Positions 16,672 through 25,733 of a stretch of DNA of 64,000 nucleotides are shown here, piece by piece. The DNA is from JAJCYX01 sp965243825 (GTDB lineage: Bacteria > Chloroflexota > Dehalococcoidia > Lucifugimonadales > Lucifugimonadaceae): the NCBI GenBank assembly GCA_965243825.1, contig CBDEVT010000001.1, forward strand, positions 1,178,001 to 1,242,000, given 5' to 3'. The position numbers were made by a program, and so were the translations under genes. How positions within the stretch are numbered: position 1 is the stretch's first letter; each line of letters opens with the position of its first letter. The notes under the pieces were generated by a model, which searched no databases, was not told the DNA's origin, and saw nothing but the letters and a program-made list of their open reading frames with translations.

Positions 16672-17967
16672 TTACGAAGACTTCTCTTTCCGCTTCATCG
16701 GCAGCAGCACAGCCAGCACGGCACCGGTCGCAGCGATCATGCCCGCAAACCAGACCACTCCTGTGAAGCCGTTCGACTCGTAGATGAAACCTGCAACGAT
16801 CGGCGACACCGATCCGATCACTGCCCCACCGGCGAACATGAGCGCCGTTCCCGAGCCCTCTGATCCCTTGTCGATCTGGTCCATCGCCGCCGCCTGGATG
16901 ATCGGCATCACTGAAAAGAAGAACAGCCCCAGGAAACCGATCAAAACCGTCATCGGCGCTCCCGTGTCGTACTCCAGGAAGAAGAAGATCAGCACCGCCA
17001 TCAACGACATCGCTGTCGCTATCACCGGCTTGCGGCCAACGCGGTCGGAAATGATCCCCATCACAGGCGTCGAAGCGATTCCCGCCATCGTTATCAACGC
17101 AACGTGTAGCCCAACCACGAACGCCGAGTATTCAAGCTCCTCCGTCATGTACAGAACCAGGAACGCCTGGAACGCCGTGTGCACCGCTCCCCGGAACGCC
17201 CCCAGCACAACCATGCCCAGCACGCCCGTGTTCGTCACAAGACGCTTCACCGACGCCATGTACTCAGCCCGCGTCATGTTGCGTGTGGCTTCCTGCCCTG
17301 CCGTCTTCACTCGCAAAATCACCGCAAGTGCAGTCAGTGCTGCCGGGATGAACAGCAACGCAGAGACAAGCCGCCAGTGCATGCCGTCCCACTGCAGTGA
17401 AAGGAACCCGATGGTGAAGCCGGACAGCATCATGCCGATGATGATCGGGCTCAGAGTGTTGCCAATCTGCGCGCCGGTCAGGTGGGCAGACATCGCAACG
17501 CCCCGACGCTCCGGGTAGTTGGCGGCCAGCGTGCCGAACGCAGGCGCGTGCCACAGGCTGGTGCCGAAGCCGATGATGCTGACCGCCATGATGACGAGCC
17601 AGTACCACTGCGATATGCCGACGATCAGGTAGCCGGTGCCGACGAGCAGCATGGAGATGGTGAGCAGCCAGGCGACACGACGTCTGTAGACATCGGAGAG
17701 GATGCCCGCCGGTACGTTTGCGACTCCCGATGCTGCTGACTGCGATGTTGCGATGCCGCCGAACGCCACTTCACTGAGCGACATCGCTTCACGGATGTGC
17801 GGGCTGATAAGCAGCAACGCCCCCTGCCCGAAATGCTTGATCCCATGCCCCGCAGAGAGGCCAATCATCAGGCCCAGGGATTTGCGTGTGGAATTCTCAG
17901 AATCCAAAGCTGCTGAGGATTCAGGCTCGCCTGTACTTAATGCCGACGACGTACTGGATGTTGTCAT
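16672..17967 (-). CDS. MFS transporter
   Basis: A 431-residue membrane protein with about 12 hydrophobic helices. Residues 1-30 are a polar cytoplasmic tail. Recognisable MFS features are GILSDVYRRRVAWLL between helices 2 and 3 and its half-repeat GIISDRVGRKPVIATA between helices 8 and 9. A large hydrophilic loop with KTAGQEATRNM separates the halves. Substrate unknown. It is the last transporter of a minus-strand run comprising aminotransferase, DUF262, HEPN and this gene; the gap to the HEPN gene is 29 bases. Confidence 0.85.
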   Translation of the reverse strand: MTTSSTSSALSTGEPESSAALDSENSTRKSLGLMIGLSAGHGIKHFGQGALLLISPHIREAMSLSEVAFGGIATSQSAASGVANVPAGILSDVYRRRVAWLLTISMLLVGTGYLIVGISQWYWLVIMAVSIIGFGTSLWHAPAFGTLAANYPERRGVAMSAHLTGAQIGNTLSPIIIGMMLSGFTIGFLSLQWDGMHWRLVSALLFIPAALTALAVILRVKTAGQEATRNMTRAEYMASVKRLVTNTGVLGMVVLGAFRGAVHTAFQAFLVLYMTEELEYSAFVVGLHVALITMAGIASTPVMGIISDRVGRKPVIATAMSLMAVLIFFFLEYDTGAPMTVLIGFLGLFFFSVMPIIQAAAMDQIDKGSEGSGTALMFAGGAVIGSVSPIVAGFIYESNGFTGVVWFAGMIAATGAVLAVLLPMKRKEKSS

Positions 17968-17996
17968 TTAGTCACTGCACCGACTACTGCATCTTT

Positions 17997-18629
17997 TCAT
18001 GGATAAATCTGGCGCGCGTAGAGTTTCAGTTCCTGCGCGATCGATTCCAACCAGGTACTCGAACTCGATGTCGGGTGACTTTGGCTACGCAAAAACCTGC
18101 CTACCGTGGCGCCACTGTAACGCCTACCGGCTAGTGCCATCGTCGTATTGTGAAACTGCTGTTTTACGTCATCTGTCTGGTGCGCAATACGATGTCGGAT
18201 GACGCTGAAATGCTCCAATCTAGAAACCGCTGAACGAAACACCAATTCGATTTCACTGTTGATCAAGTATCGATTAGCCCTATTGATGACGCGAGTTGGG
18301 TCCCACCAACTCAAGTATTTGCCTCCTGGACCCAGCAGTTTTCGCATTGCACTGGAGAACGACGGAAATGTCAGCCCTACCGGTCGGACGCTCGACCCTG
18401 TGGAAGCGAATCCACACATCTGCCTGATGAAAGTAGCCTCGATCAAACCTTCCCACTGCCCATAGATTCGAAGAAACGCTGCTTCATAGGCGATCCACAC
18501 GTCACGATAGTTCCAGACCGATCGATCCCCTGACAATGATCTAGCTGAGTGAGCGCGGAGAGCGAATGAAATGTTCGCATCGACGTTGTCAGAAAAGCTC
18601 GCCTCAAGCTCTGGCATATGCCTCGGCAT
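17997..18629 (-). CDS. HEPN-like RNase domain protein, partner of DUF262 protein
   Basis: A 210-residue helical protein with the HEPN ribonuclease signature R-x4-H at Arg145-His150 (RHRIAH). It is preceded by helices typical of MAE_28990/RiboL-PSP-type HEPN proteins (EAAFLRIYGQWEGLIEATF). HEPN domains commonly cut RNA in toxin-antitoxin and phage-defence systems. The ATG lies 2 bases after the stop of the DUF262 gene, so translation is almost certainly coupled. The DNA is visibly AT-richer than the flanking metabolic genes, pointing to acquisition. The HEPN assignment rests on the motif and partner; full-fold confirmation is lacking. Confidence 0.65.
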   Translation of the reverse strand: MPRHMPELEASFSDNVDANISFALRAHSARSLSGDRSVWNYRDVWIAYEAAFLRIYGQWEGLIEATFIRQMCGFASTGSSVRPVGLTFPSFSSAMRKLLGPGGKYLSWWDPTRVINRANRYLINSEIELVFRSAVSRLEHFSVIRHRIAHQTDDVKQQFHNTTMALAGRRYSGATVGRFLRSQSHPTSSSSTWLESIAQELKLYARQIYP

Positions 18630-18631
18630 GG

Positions 18632-19699
18632 CTACATCACTTGTTTAAGCAGAGTCTCGGTGCGAGTTGACCTGGGACCTATATTGTCTGTTTGACGAAG
18701 ACAGGCAGTCACGAACGGCTGCCATTTGCGAGGAGCAATGCCTTGATTTTTTCTAGCATCAACTATTACATTTGACAGATATCGGATTGCATCCCCAAAA
18801 CGCTCGATCATATTGGAAGTCAATCTGGTCTTAGGCGACTTGATCGCGTCGTACTTCTTTAATGAATAACGCACATGATATATCGCTGCAAACAGTGAGT
18901 AAAACAGCGGGCTACGTCTGAATTCAGACTGGCCCAAAGTTTCAGGTACCGCCAAGTTTATTTGATCCAATACGTGCCGTATACGATTCTCTATTCGCGT
19001 TCTGAGTTCGTACTGTTCGTCGTACTTCTTGTAATGATCAGTAATTGACGCTTTCTTATCTTGCATGCCGCTCAAGCTCATTACCATCAATTCGCTAATT
19101 AGTTCGACTTCTCTCATTCTAGCGATTGCGTTTTCCGAGAATATCCGATGATTGCGCCAGAAAGTTAGGTGGTCTCGGGCAGTTGAATATGCAGATTGCT
19201 TGAAAGGCCCGAAAAATTTGCCATTACGTAGCTCTTGGGCATTCAAGCTAATTGAGTGCGTATTGAGGCGCTCAAAAATCTCAAGTACTTGTTCATCCGA
19301 AATTCCCGAAAATATTTCACAATTAAAGCCATAATTTAGTATGCGATCTTGTTCTGACTCGTCCAAATCATCGTATCCTGAACCCTTGTAACCAGCTTCA
19401 AGGCTATTGGATAGTTCGTATTTGCCCTCCACAAAGTCCAATACTGACCGAATCCGTTGTTGCCCGTCAACAACTTGCCGAACAGTTCTTTTTCGGTCTT
19501 TGCTCTGAAACATCCTAAGATAAATTGGTGGTATCGGCATTTCTCTAAGAATTGTATCGATCAAAAATGATCGCGCTGGTCTGCTCCAGATGGTTCTTCG
19601 CTGGAATTTTGGCGTGATCTCGAGTCCGTTAATTGCTCGATAACTCAAGAACTCGAGCACAGTAATGTTGTTTCGCTGCGGCTGTTCCATAGCTTTCAC
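18632..19699 (-). CDS. DUF262 (ParB/GmrS-like) domain protein
   Basis: A 355-residue protein whose N-terminal half is a DUF262 domain: PKFQRRTIWS (~30-39), DGQQR at 78-82, and FERLNTHSISLNAQELRNG at 142-160. DUF262 is related to ParB-type nucleotide-hydrolysing folds and forms the GmrS half of the GmrSD type IV restriction enzyme. The DUF1524 (GmrD, HNH nuclease) half is absent here; the next gene is a HEPN-like protein instead. The GTG start has GAGG 7 bases upstream; ATG 19690 with AGGTG is an alternative. AT-rich composition and the position between an aminotransferase and an MFS gene suggest a mobile defence cassette. Confidence 0.8.
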   Translation of the reverse strand: MKAMEQPQRNNITVLEFLSYRAINGLEITPKFQRRTIWSRPARSFLIDTILREMPIPPIYLRMFQSKDRKRTVRQVVDGQQRIRSVLDFVEGKYELSNSLEAGYKGSGYDDLDESEQDRILNYGFNCEIFSGISDEQVLEIFERLNTHSISLNAQELRNGKFFGPFKQSAYSTARDHLTFWRNHRIFSENAIARMREVELISELMVMSLSGMQDKKASITDHYKKYDEQYELRTRIENRIRHVLDQINLAVPETLGQSEFRRSPLFYSLFAAIYHVRYSLKKYDAIKSPKTRLTSNMIERFGDAIRYLSNVIVDARKNQGIAPRKWQPFVTACLRQTDNIGPRSTRTETLLKQVM

Positions 19700-19732
19700 C
19701 TACTTACCTCGTGTACTGTTGACTCCTGCACC

Positions 19733-21118
19733 TCACACCCCCAGCTCTTTCTCAACTTCGGTGAGGCTTTCGTCGATGGCGTCTGCGAGGGCGTTTAGTT
19801 CGTCGGCGGTGATTACCAGCGGCGGGGCGATGGGGATTATGTAGGCGGGGACGCGGATCCAGACACCGCGGTCGATCAGCTTCTCGGTCAGGCGCATGTT
19901 TACGTGCATCGAAGCGTCGAAGTGCTGCTTCGTCTCACGGTCGGCAACGAACTCGATGCCCTGGATCAGCCCTGCCCCGCGCACATCGCCAATCATCGGG
20001 TGCTTCTCCTTCATCTCGGCAAGCCTGTCGGCAAGCTGCTCGCCGCGGGCGCGGGCGTTCTCGACAAGGTTCTCCCGCTCGACGATTGCCAGGTTTGCCA
20101 GCGCTGCGGCCGCGCCGCCGGGATGCGCCGAGTAGGTGTACATGTGGCTCCACGTCTTCTCTGGCCCGCCGGAAAAGACGTCTGCGATCTCAGCGGTGGC
20201 GATGGAGCCGCCAACGGGGAAGTATCCGGAGGTGATGCCCTTGGCGAAGCTCATGATGTCCGGCGTGACGCCAACGAAGTCGGCGCCGAACCACTTGCCG
20301 AGCCTGCCGAAGCCGGTGATCACTTCGTCGAAGATGAGCACGACGCCGTACTTGTCACAGATCTCTCGGACCAGCGGCCAGTAGTTGGACGGCGGGACGA
20401 CTCCGCCAAGTGGCTGCGAGACCGGTTCGCCGATTACTGCCGAGACGCTTTCCGGCCCTTCGAACAGGATCGCCTCTTCGATGGCCTTCGCAGATAGCTC
20501 GCCGCACTCTTCGGGCGATGTCGAGCCGAATTCGCAGTGGTAATAGTGCGGTGCGGGCACAGTGACGACGTTCGCAGGCTTCGGCTGGTAGTCGGTGCGC
20601 GGAAATCCTGGATGGCCGCCGAGCCACATGGTGCCGTAGGTGGAGCCGTGGTACGAGCCTTTGCGAGAGATGACCTTGTAACGACCCTTGTCACCCCGGC
20701 GCATGTGGTAGGCCTGCGCCATCTTCAGGCTCGATTCGTTCGCTTCGGAGCCTCCCTGGCAGAAGAAGGTTCGTGTTAGGTCGCCGGGTGTGAGTTCTGC
20801 GAGTTTGGCCGCAAGCTGGATAGTTGCGGGAGTTGCACCTGCGTAGACGTTCATCGATATGCGGGAGAGCTGTTCGTACACCGCACGGGCGATCTCTTCC
20901 CGACCGTGGCCGGCGTTGCGGAAGTACATGCCGGAGATACCGTCGATGTACTTCTTGCCGTCCATAGCGGTGACGTAGACGCCTTCCGCTGAGTCCATGA
21001 CGAGCGGGCCGCCTTCTTCGGCGAGTTGGGCGGCGTTGGTCATGCCAACAAAGAGGTGCCTGTTGGCGGCGTCCTGGAGTGCGGCGTTGTCAGATGCGGG
21101 AGGGAGCGTTGTGGTCAT
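19733..21118 (-). CDS. Class III pyridoxal-phosphate aminotransferase
   Basis: The start was chosen at ATG 21118 (MTTTLPPASDN); the frame runs open to 21331 without family similarity. The 461-residue enzyme has the class III markers: FFCQGGSEANESSLKMA (phosphate-binding), RKGSYHGSTYGTMWLGG, LIFDEVITGFGRLGKW (Asp to the PLP ring nitrogen) and SFAKGITSGYFPVGG with the PLP-lysine. The family transfers omega-amino groups (beta-alanine, GABA, putrescine, taurine) to pyruvate or 2-oxoglutarate. Substrate not determinable. It is upstream of, and codirectional with, the DUF262-HEPN pair. Confidence 0.9.
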   Translation of the reverse strand: MTTTLPPASDNAALQDAANRHLFVGMTNAAQLAEEGGPLVMDSAEGVYVTAMDGKKYIDGISGMYFRNAGHGREEIARAVYEQLSRISMNVYAGATPATIQLAAKLAELTPGDLTRTFFCQGGSEANESSLKMAQAYHMRRGDKGRYKVISRKGSYHGSTYGTMWLGGHPGFPRTDYQPKPANVVTVPAPHYYHCEFGSTSPEECGELSAKAIEEAILFEGPESVSAVIGEPVSQPLGGVVPPSNYWPLVREICDKYGVVLIFDEVITGFGRLGKWFGADFVGVTPDIMSFAKGITSGYFPVGGSIATAEIADVFSGGPEKTWSHMYTYSAHPGGAAAALANLAIVERENLVENARARGEQLADRLAEMKEKHPMIGDVRGAGLIQGIEFVADRETKQHFDASMHVNMRLTEKLIDRGVWIRVPAYIIPIAPPLVITADELNALADAIDESLTEVEKELGV

Positions 21119-21280
21119 GTGTTCTCGGGGTCCGTCTCTGGTAATGGCGAATAGTTGCCGGTGCGGAGATGATAGGTTTGCCGCAGTATACGCGTAGGAG
21201 TGGAGCGGCCGAGATGATCGAGTGCAGTTTCCTGATTGCATCCAAAGCCTGGCGATTCGTCTCACCTCAGTAGACAGCAC

Positions 21281-22042
21281 ATGCCACAGAACATTTACGA
21301 CAATCCGGAGTTTTTCGCGGGCTACGACCATTTGCGAGAAACAGGGGCGGGGATCAATGAAGCGCTGGAGCAGCCTGCGATCAGGAGCCTCCTGCCGGAC
21401 GTGCGAGGCATGCGCGTGCTGGATATGGGTTGCGGCGCCGGTGAGATGTGCAGGCTGTTGATCGAAAAGGGAGCTGAGTCCGTGACCGGCATGGACATTT
21501 CAGAGCGCATGCTAGAAAAGGCGAGGTCGCACGATCAGGCAGGAATCACATATATACATATACCGGCTGAATACGCGTCATTCGAATTGGAAGAGTTCGA
21601 TCTTGTCGTCAGTTCGTTCCTGCTCCACTACATTGAAGACATCGCGCCAGTGATTTCCAAAATCCATAAGTGGCTTCGCCCGGGAGGACTTTACGTGTTC
21701 TCCATGGAGCATCCGGTTGGAACTTCGAGCCAGGGACGGTTAGATTCACCATGGCTCGAGGACGAAAACGGTGATCGTGTCGGCTACAAAATGACCGACT
21801 ACATGGATGAGGGCGAGCGGGTCTCAAGGTGGTTTGTAGATGGTGTAGTGAAGTACCACAAAACCACAGCGACGATTGTCAACACGCTAATCGATGCTGG
21901 GTTCAGGATCACGCGTATGCTTAAACCACACGCAACAGCGGATGCAGAAAAGGAACGGCCGGAGTTGCTTGAAGAGCGAATGCGCCCGGGATTCCTGATT
22001 ATCGCAGCCCAAAAAGAAGTAACGGAGTCGACGAATCGGTGA
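21281..22042 (+). CDS. Class I SAM-dependent methyltransferase
   Basis: A 253-residue protein beginning MPQNIYDNPEFFAGYDHLRE. The SAM-binding motif I is VLDMGCGAGEM, and the acidic residue of motif II is in VTGMDISERML. A DLVVSSFLLHYIED segment and a RPGGLYVFSMEHP segment complete a Methyltransf_11-type fold. Substrate unknown. Its last 4 bases overlap the GTG start of the acetyltransferase gene, so the two are translationally coupled. Confidence 0.87.
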   Translation: MPQNIYDNPEFFAGYDHLRETGAGINEALEQPAIRSLLPDVRGMRVLDMGCGAGEMCRLLIEKGAESVTGMDISERMLEKARSHDQAGITYIHIPAEYASFELEEFDLVVSSFLLHYIEDIAPVISKIHKWLRPGGLYVFSMEHPVGTSSQGRLDSPWLEDENGDRVGYKMTDYMDEGERVSRWFVDGVVKYHKTTATIVNTLIDAGFRITRMLKPHATADAEKERPELLEERMRPGFLIIAAQKEVTESTNR

Positions 22043-22551
22043 TCGAGGGACTGAAAATTACCCGTCTGAAAGCCGAAGACGTGGCCGAGATAGTCGCAGG
22101 CCACCAAAATGCGGGTTGGAGCAAGACGACTCCCTTGCTGGAACGCTATCTACGAGAGCAGAACGCAGGGAACCGCGATGTGCTTGTGGCCTGGCTCTAT
22201 AAGGAATTCGCCGGATACCTCACGATCATCTGGGCACCTGACTACCCATGGTTCCGGGAGAAAGGCATCCCGGAGATCAACGATTTCAGCATTCTGCCGC
22301 ACCTGTGGAGAAGGGGGATCGGCACCGCTCTGATGGATGAAGCTGAGAAGATCGTAGCTGAACGCTCAGCATACTCGGGTATAGGCGTGGGAATGGGTGC
22401 CGACTATGGAAAAGCACAGCGCATGTATGTGCTTCGAGGCTACATCCCTGACGGTCGCGGCCTGATGGACGGCGAAAAACCCGTGTCCTACGGCGAGAAG
22501 ATAACTGTAAGCCACGACCTCGCAATCTATTTCACCAAAAAGCTCCGGTAG
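22039..22551 (+). CDS. GNAT family N-acetyltransferase
   Basis: A 170-residue GNAT protein. The acetyl-CoA pyrophosphate loop is LWRRGIGTALMDEAEKI (R/Q-x-x-G-x-G/A). The C-terminal YGKAQRMYVLRGYIPDGRG matches the usual final strand/helix. GTG 22039 overlaps the methyltransferase stop (GTGA). It probably modifies a small-molecule amine; target unknown. Confidence 0.85.
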   Translation: MIEGLKITRLKAEDVAEIVAGHQNAGWSKTTPLLERYLREQNAGNRDVLVAWLYKEFAGYLTIIWAPDYPWFREKGIPEINDFSILPHLWRRGIGTALMDEAEKIVAERSAYSGIGVGMGADYGKAQRMYVLRGYIPDGRGLMDGEKPVSYGEKITVSHDLAIYFTKKLR

Positions 22552-22618
22552 GCCGGGCTGTGTGGTGCAAACGTTGGCAAGCGAAACCGGCCAACTGTGC
22601 CCATAATTGTCTGTCAGC

Positions 22619-22951
22619 ATGAGCACAGAATCCCCAACAGGCACTCCACCGACGCCGGCGCAGGGTCCAGGCAATGAGCCGATCATCACCAGGGTCCACG
22701 ATGCCAACTCTCCCCAGTGGTCGCGTCGCAAGGCAGTCTTAGTCGGTGCAGCTGTCGGTGCGTTTTTCGGGGTCATCTTCTTCGGAGCCTATGCAGGAAC
22801 CTCAGCCTGGATCTGTAGCGCAAGGCTGGATTGCGGCCACTGGGCTCCGATAACGATCACAGCGGCGGTTGGTGCGATGGCTTCCACAATCGCAGGTGCA
22901 ACAGCCGGATACGTGTTGCACAAGATGTACAGGCTGTTCAAGGTCGCGTAG
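22619..22951 (+). CDS. Small two-helix membrane protein, unknown function
   Basis: A 110-residue protein with a polar Pro/Thr-rich N-terminus and two hydrophobic helices (AVLVGAAVGAFFGVIFFGAY and ITAAVGAMASTIAGATAGY) joined by a short loop with two Cys (WICSARLDCGHW). A conserved family was not recognised. The start was taken at ATG 22619 rather than an upstream TTG. Its 3' end overlaps the convergent DUF998-like gene by 14 bases. Confidence 0.6.
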   Translation: MSTESPTGTPPTPAQGPGNEPIITRVHDANSPQWSRRKAVLVGAAVGAFFGVIFFGAYAGTSAWICSARLDCGHWAPITITAAVGAMASTIAGATAGYVLHKMYRLFKVA

Positions 22952-23615
22952 TCGACCCGGCCTGGTGTTCAGCATCTCTTCGCCACCAGTTCACTGCGAT
23001 TGCAATCATCCACAACACAAGCAGCGTCGCGATCACTCTTTCCAGCAGGCCGTTGATCTCCGTCACCACTTCGAACGCGAATACCGCAGCCCCAGTTGTC
23101 GCGAGGGCAGTCAGTGTGATTGTCAACTTCCTCGACAGGAACGAGTCGGAGTTACGGGCCAGCGATGCTCCTATCAGAACAGCCAGCCAGGCGCCGAACA
23201 TAACCCTCGCGGCCATGTCATGAACCTCGTTGGCTGTAACACTGCCAACGACGCTGCTGTTTGAATCGTTGCTGGCGGCCGCAGCAACGATAGCGGCGAC
23301 GATATGAACCCACACGCCGCCGATCGCCAGCAAGCCGGGAGCTGGGCCGACATGCTTTGGTGGGGAGACCGCTTCAATCGAGAATCGAGTTGCAAACGGG
23401 ACCATTAGTACGGCGTACAGTGCTAGAGAAACACGGGTGAGCGTGGAGTACCGTGCCTCAGGGTTCATCAGCTGGCTACTTGTCTCCCCGACAAAGTCGT
23501 AGCCGGGGGTTAACACCGACGCCAGGCTGTCTGTCGCAGCCAGAGTGACACATCCAATCACGGTAGCGACCGGAGCGGCGGCATTTAAGAGGCGCAACAA
23601 GGCTGAGTCCATCAT
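22938..23615 (-). CDS. DUF998-like integral membrane protein
   Basis: A 225-residue protein with about six hydrophobic segments. The N-terminal pattern (helix, then TPGYDFVGETSSQLMNPEARYS) is typical of DUF998, where the second segment sits outside the membrane. HDMAARVMFGAWLAV in the middle also fits. Function of the family is unknown. Confidence 0.72.
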   Translation of the reverse strand: MMDSALLRLLNAAAPVATVIGCVTLAATDSLASVLTPGYDFVGETSSQLMNPEARYSTLTRVSLALYAVLMVPFATRFSIEAVSPPKHVGPAPGLLAIGGVWVHIVAAIVAAAASNDSNSSVVGSVTANEVHDMAARVMFGAWLAVLIGASLARNSDSFLSRKLTITLTALATTGAAVFAFEVVTEINGLLERVIATLLVLWMIAIAVNWWRRDAEHQAGSTTRP

Positions 23616-23732
23616 CAGGATCTTCAGGACAGTTCATCCAGTAGATAGCAAGGACAGCTATTGTCTGTCGTCGATTCCAAAACACTGACTGAACCTCAGG
23701 TTATTCCTGCAAGTTAGCCGAGTCAGCCTGAA

Positions 23733-23767
23733 CCTGACGCCAATTCGCCTAAGCTGCCGCGTATAAT
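23733..23767 (+). promoter_or_regulatory. Weak candidate promoter for lpdA
   Basis: A perfect TATAAT occurs at 23762-23767, about 107 bases before the lpdA ATG. The -35 region is poor (GCCAAT-like at 17-base spacing). The perfect -10 alone is the support. A TTGACA at 23838-23843 is too close to the start to have an obvious -10. Confidence 0.25.
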
Positions 23768-23874
23768 CGTTCGGCTACGCTTACCTGATCTAAACACACG
23801 AGCGGTCGCGCGCCTCAGACTATGGTGGCCAGACTGCTCTTGACATCACCAAACCAGTCAACGGAAATCTCACA

Positions 23875-25284
23875 ATGGCAGACACTTCATTCGACCTTGT
23901 AGTCATAGGCGCTGGCCCCGGCGGTTACCACGCAGCAATTCGTGGAGCCCAGCTAGGCTTGAGTGTGGCCGTTGTCGAAAAAGACGATGGAACCGGAATC
24001 GGCGGTATCGGCGGTGTTTGCCTTAACTGGGGTTGCATCCCTTCCAAGTCACTGCTGAAAAACGCTGAACTTGTTAACCACATTAACGAGGCTGACGAGT
24101 GGGGCCTTTCGTTCGACAACTTCAAAGCGGACATGGGCAAGGCAGTGGACCGCAGTCGCAAAGTATCGGCAAAGTTGACCCAGGGCATTGGCTTCCTGTT
24201 CAAGAAGAACAAGATCCAGGTCTTCCAGGGCAAGGCGACTCTCAAGTCTTCTACGCAGGTGGAGGTTGAGGGTGGCGAAACACTCACCGGCAAGAACATC
24301 GTGATCGCCACAGGTGCGCGTGCTCGTTCCCTGCCTGGACTGGAGATAGACGGCGAGAACATCATCACCAGCCGTAACGCTCTCGAGTTGCGTGACCAGC
24401 CAAAAGCGATCGCCATTGTTGGAGCGAGCGCCATCGGCTGTGAGTTCGCCTACTACTTCAATGCATACGGCACCGAAGTTCGAATGTTCGAGGTCATGGA
24501 CCATCTAGTTCCAAAAGAGGACGAGGACGTCTCTAAAGAGCTGGAGCGCCAGTTCAAGAAGCAGGGAATCGACTTCGCCCTCGGTGCGAAAGTGAGCGGT
24601 GTCGAAAAGAAAGGCAAGCAGCTCACTCTCAAGTACGAAGAAGGCGGCGAGGAGAAAGAGTTCGCCTGCGACAAGGTGCTGCTGGGAGTAGGAGTGCAGC
24701 CGAACACGGATGGAATCGGCCTTGAAGAGGTTGGTATCAAAACCAACGAAGCCGGGTTCATCGAAGTAGACGGCTACATGAAGACAAACGTCGGCGGCGT
24801 CTACGCTGTCGGCGACGTGAACGGAAAGCTTGCGCTTGCACACGTGGCATTTGACCAGGGAGTTGTGGCCGCAGAGATGGCGGCTGGCCACTCGACTGAG
24901 CCTATCGAAGACTATTTGTCGATGCCCAGGTGCACATATTGCAACCCACAGATCGCATCCATCGGTCTAACTGAGGCGCAAGCTAACGAGCGTGGAATCA
25001 ACGTCAAGATCGGCAAGGTGCCGTTCGCGGTAGCCGGTAAGTCGGTCGCAATTGGAGATTCCGATGGATTCGCGAAGGTCATCACGGACGCGGACACCGG
25101 TGAAGTGGTCGGCGCACACGTGATCGGTCCTGAGGCGACAGAGCTGATAGCTGAGATTGGCATGCTCAAGTACCTGGAAGGTACGAACCTTGAACTACAC
25201 AAGCTGACGCATGCACATCCGACGCTTTCAGAGGCTGTGAAGGAAGCCGGAGCCCAGGTGACTGGTGAGGCGATTCACTTTTAG
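23875..25284 (+). CDS. lpdA: Dihydrolipoyl dehydrogenase (E3)
   Basis: A 469-residue flavoprotein disulfide reductase. FAD is bound by VIGAGPGGYHAAIRGAQLG. The redox-active disulfide is CLNWGCIPSK, NAD binds the IVGASAIGCEFAYYF loop, and the C-terminal His-Glu pair is in THAHPTLSEAVKEA. E3 reoxidises dihydrolipoamide of 2-oxoacid dehydrogenase and glycine-cleavage complexes. It stands alone here; the E1-like gene at the window start is 23 kb away. A CACTTT/AAAGTG hairpin straddles its stop codon but lacks a T-run. Confidence 0.93.
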   Translation: MADTSFDLVVIGAGPGGYHAAIRGAQLGLSVAVVEKDDGTGIGGIGGVCLNWGCIPSKSLLKNAELVNHINEADEWGLSFDNFKADMGKAVDRSRKVSAKLTQGIGFLFKKNKIQVFQGKATLKSSTQVEVEGGETLTGKNIVIATGARARSLPGLEIDGENIITSRNALELRDQPKAIAIVGASAIGCEFAYYFNAYGTEVRMFEVMDHLVPKEDEDVSKELERQFKKQGIDFALGAKVSGVEKKGKQLTLKYEEGGEEKEFACDKVLLGVGVQPNTDGIGLEEVGIKTNEAGFIEVDGYMKTNVGGVYAVGDVNGKLALAHVAFDQGVVAAEMAAGHSTEPIEDYLSMPRCTYCNPQIASIGLTEAQANERGINVKIGKVPFAVAGKSVAIGDSDGFAKVITDADTGEVVGAHVIGPEATELIAEIGMLKYLEGTNLELHKLTHAHPTLSEAVKEAGAQVTGEAIHF

Positions 25285-25733
25285 AAAGTGGATCGACGTC
25301 CAGGAGGCTTAACCACCGGCCTCTGACTTCAGTTTCTGTTGCTTGAATCTGCCCAGAGCAATCTGGTGCATGTGGCTCGCTCGTAGACCCGGCGTGGTGT
25401 AGTCACCGGACAAGTCGGAGTCGAATCGTGTTGGAATCGTATTACGTCGAGATTTCCTTTATAAAAACGGGTTTGAAAAGTGGTAATTGACAAATAGATG
25501 TTAAGCACCAATATCGGTAAATCTACTGAACATATAAATTCGCGAAAAACCGCACCGCCTGCCAGGTCACATCCACTCGTTACCGTGTACTTAACGCGGT
25601 CAAGCTGTTTCGCTTTACACAAAGTCAATCCGGCTGTAACCTTTCGGTCGCTTTCCCGGCCACAAATCAGTTACGCATCAGACAGTGAAATCGGCTTGCG
25701 ATCCGGAAGCAAGTCGCGGGTAATGGTGTCCTA
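25285..25733. other. Long intergenic leader upstream of the giant protein gene
   Basis: This 449-base gap has no credible gene. It is AT-richer than its surroundings between ~25440 and 25560. A TTGACA at 25487-25492 could be a -35 box, but no good -10 follows at 17 bases. A short hairpin with ACC/GGT around TTTC lies at ~25638-25649. I tried to match GEMM (c-di-GMP) and other riboswitch cores and found none. It presumably holds the promoter and a long 5' untranslated region for the giant gene. Confidence 0.4.

Noticed and set aside
25285..25733. c-di-GMP (GEMM) riboswitch before the giant surface protein
   Set aside because: Biologically tempting, but the conserved GEMM receptor and tetraloop segments could not be found on either strand.
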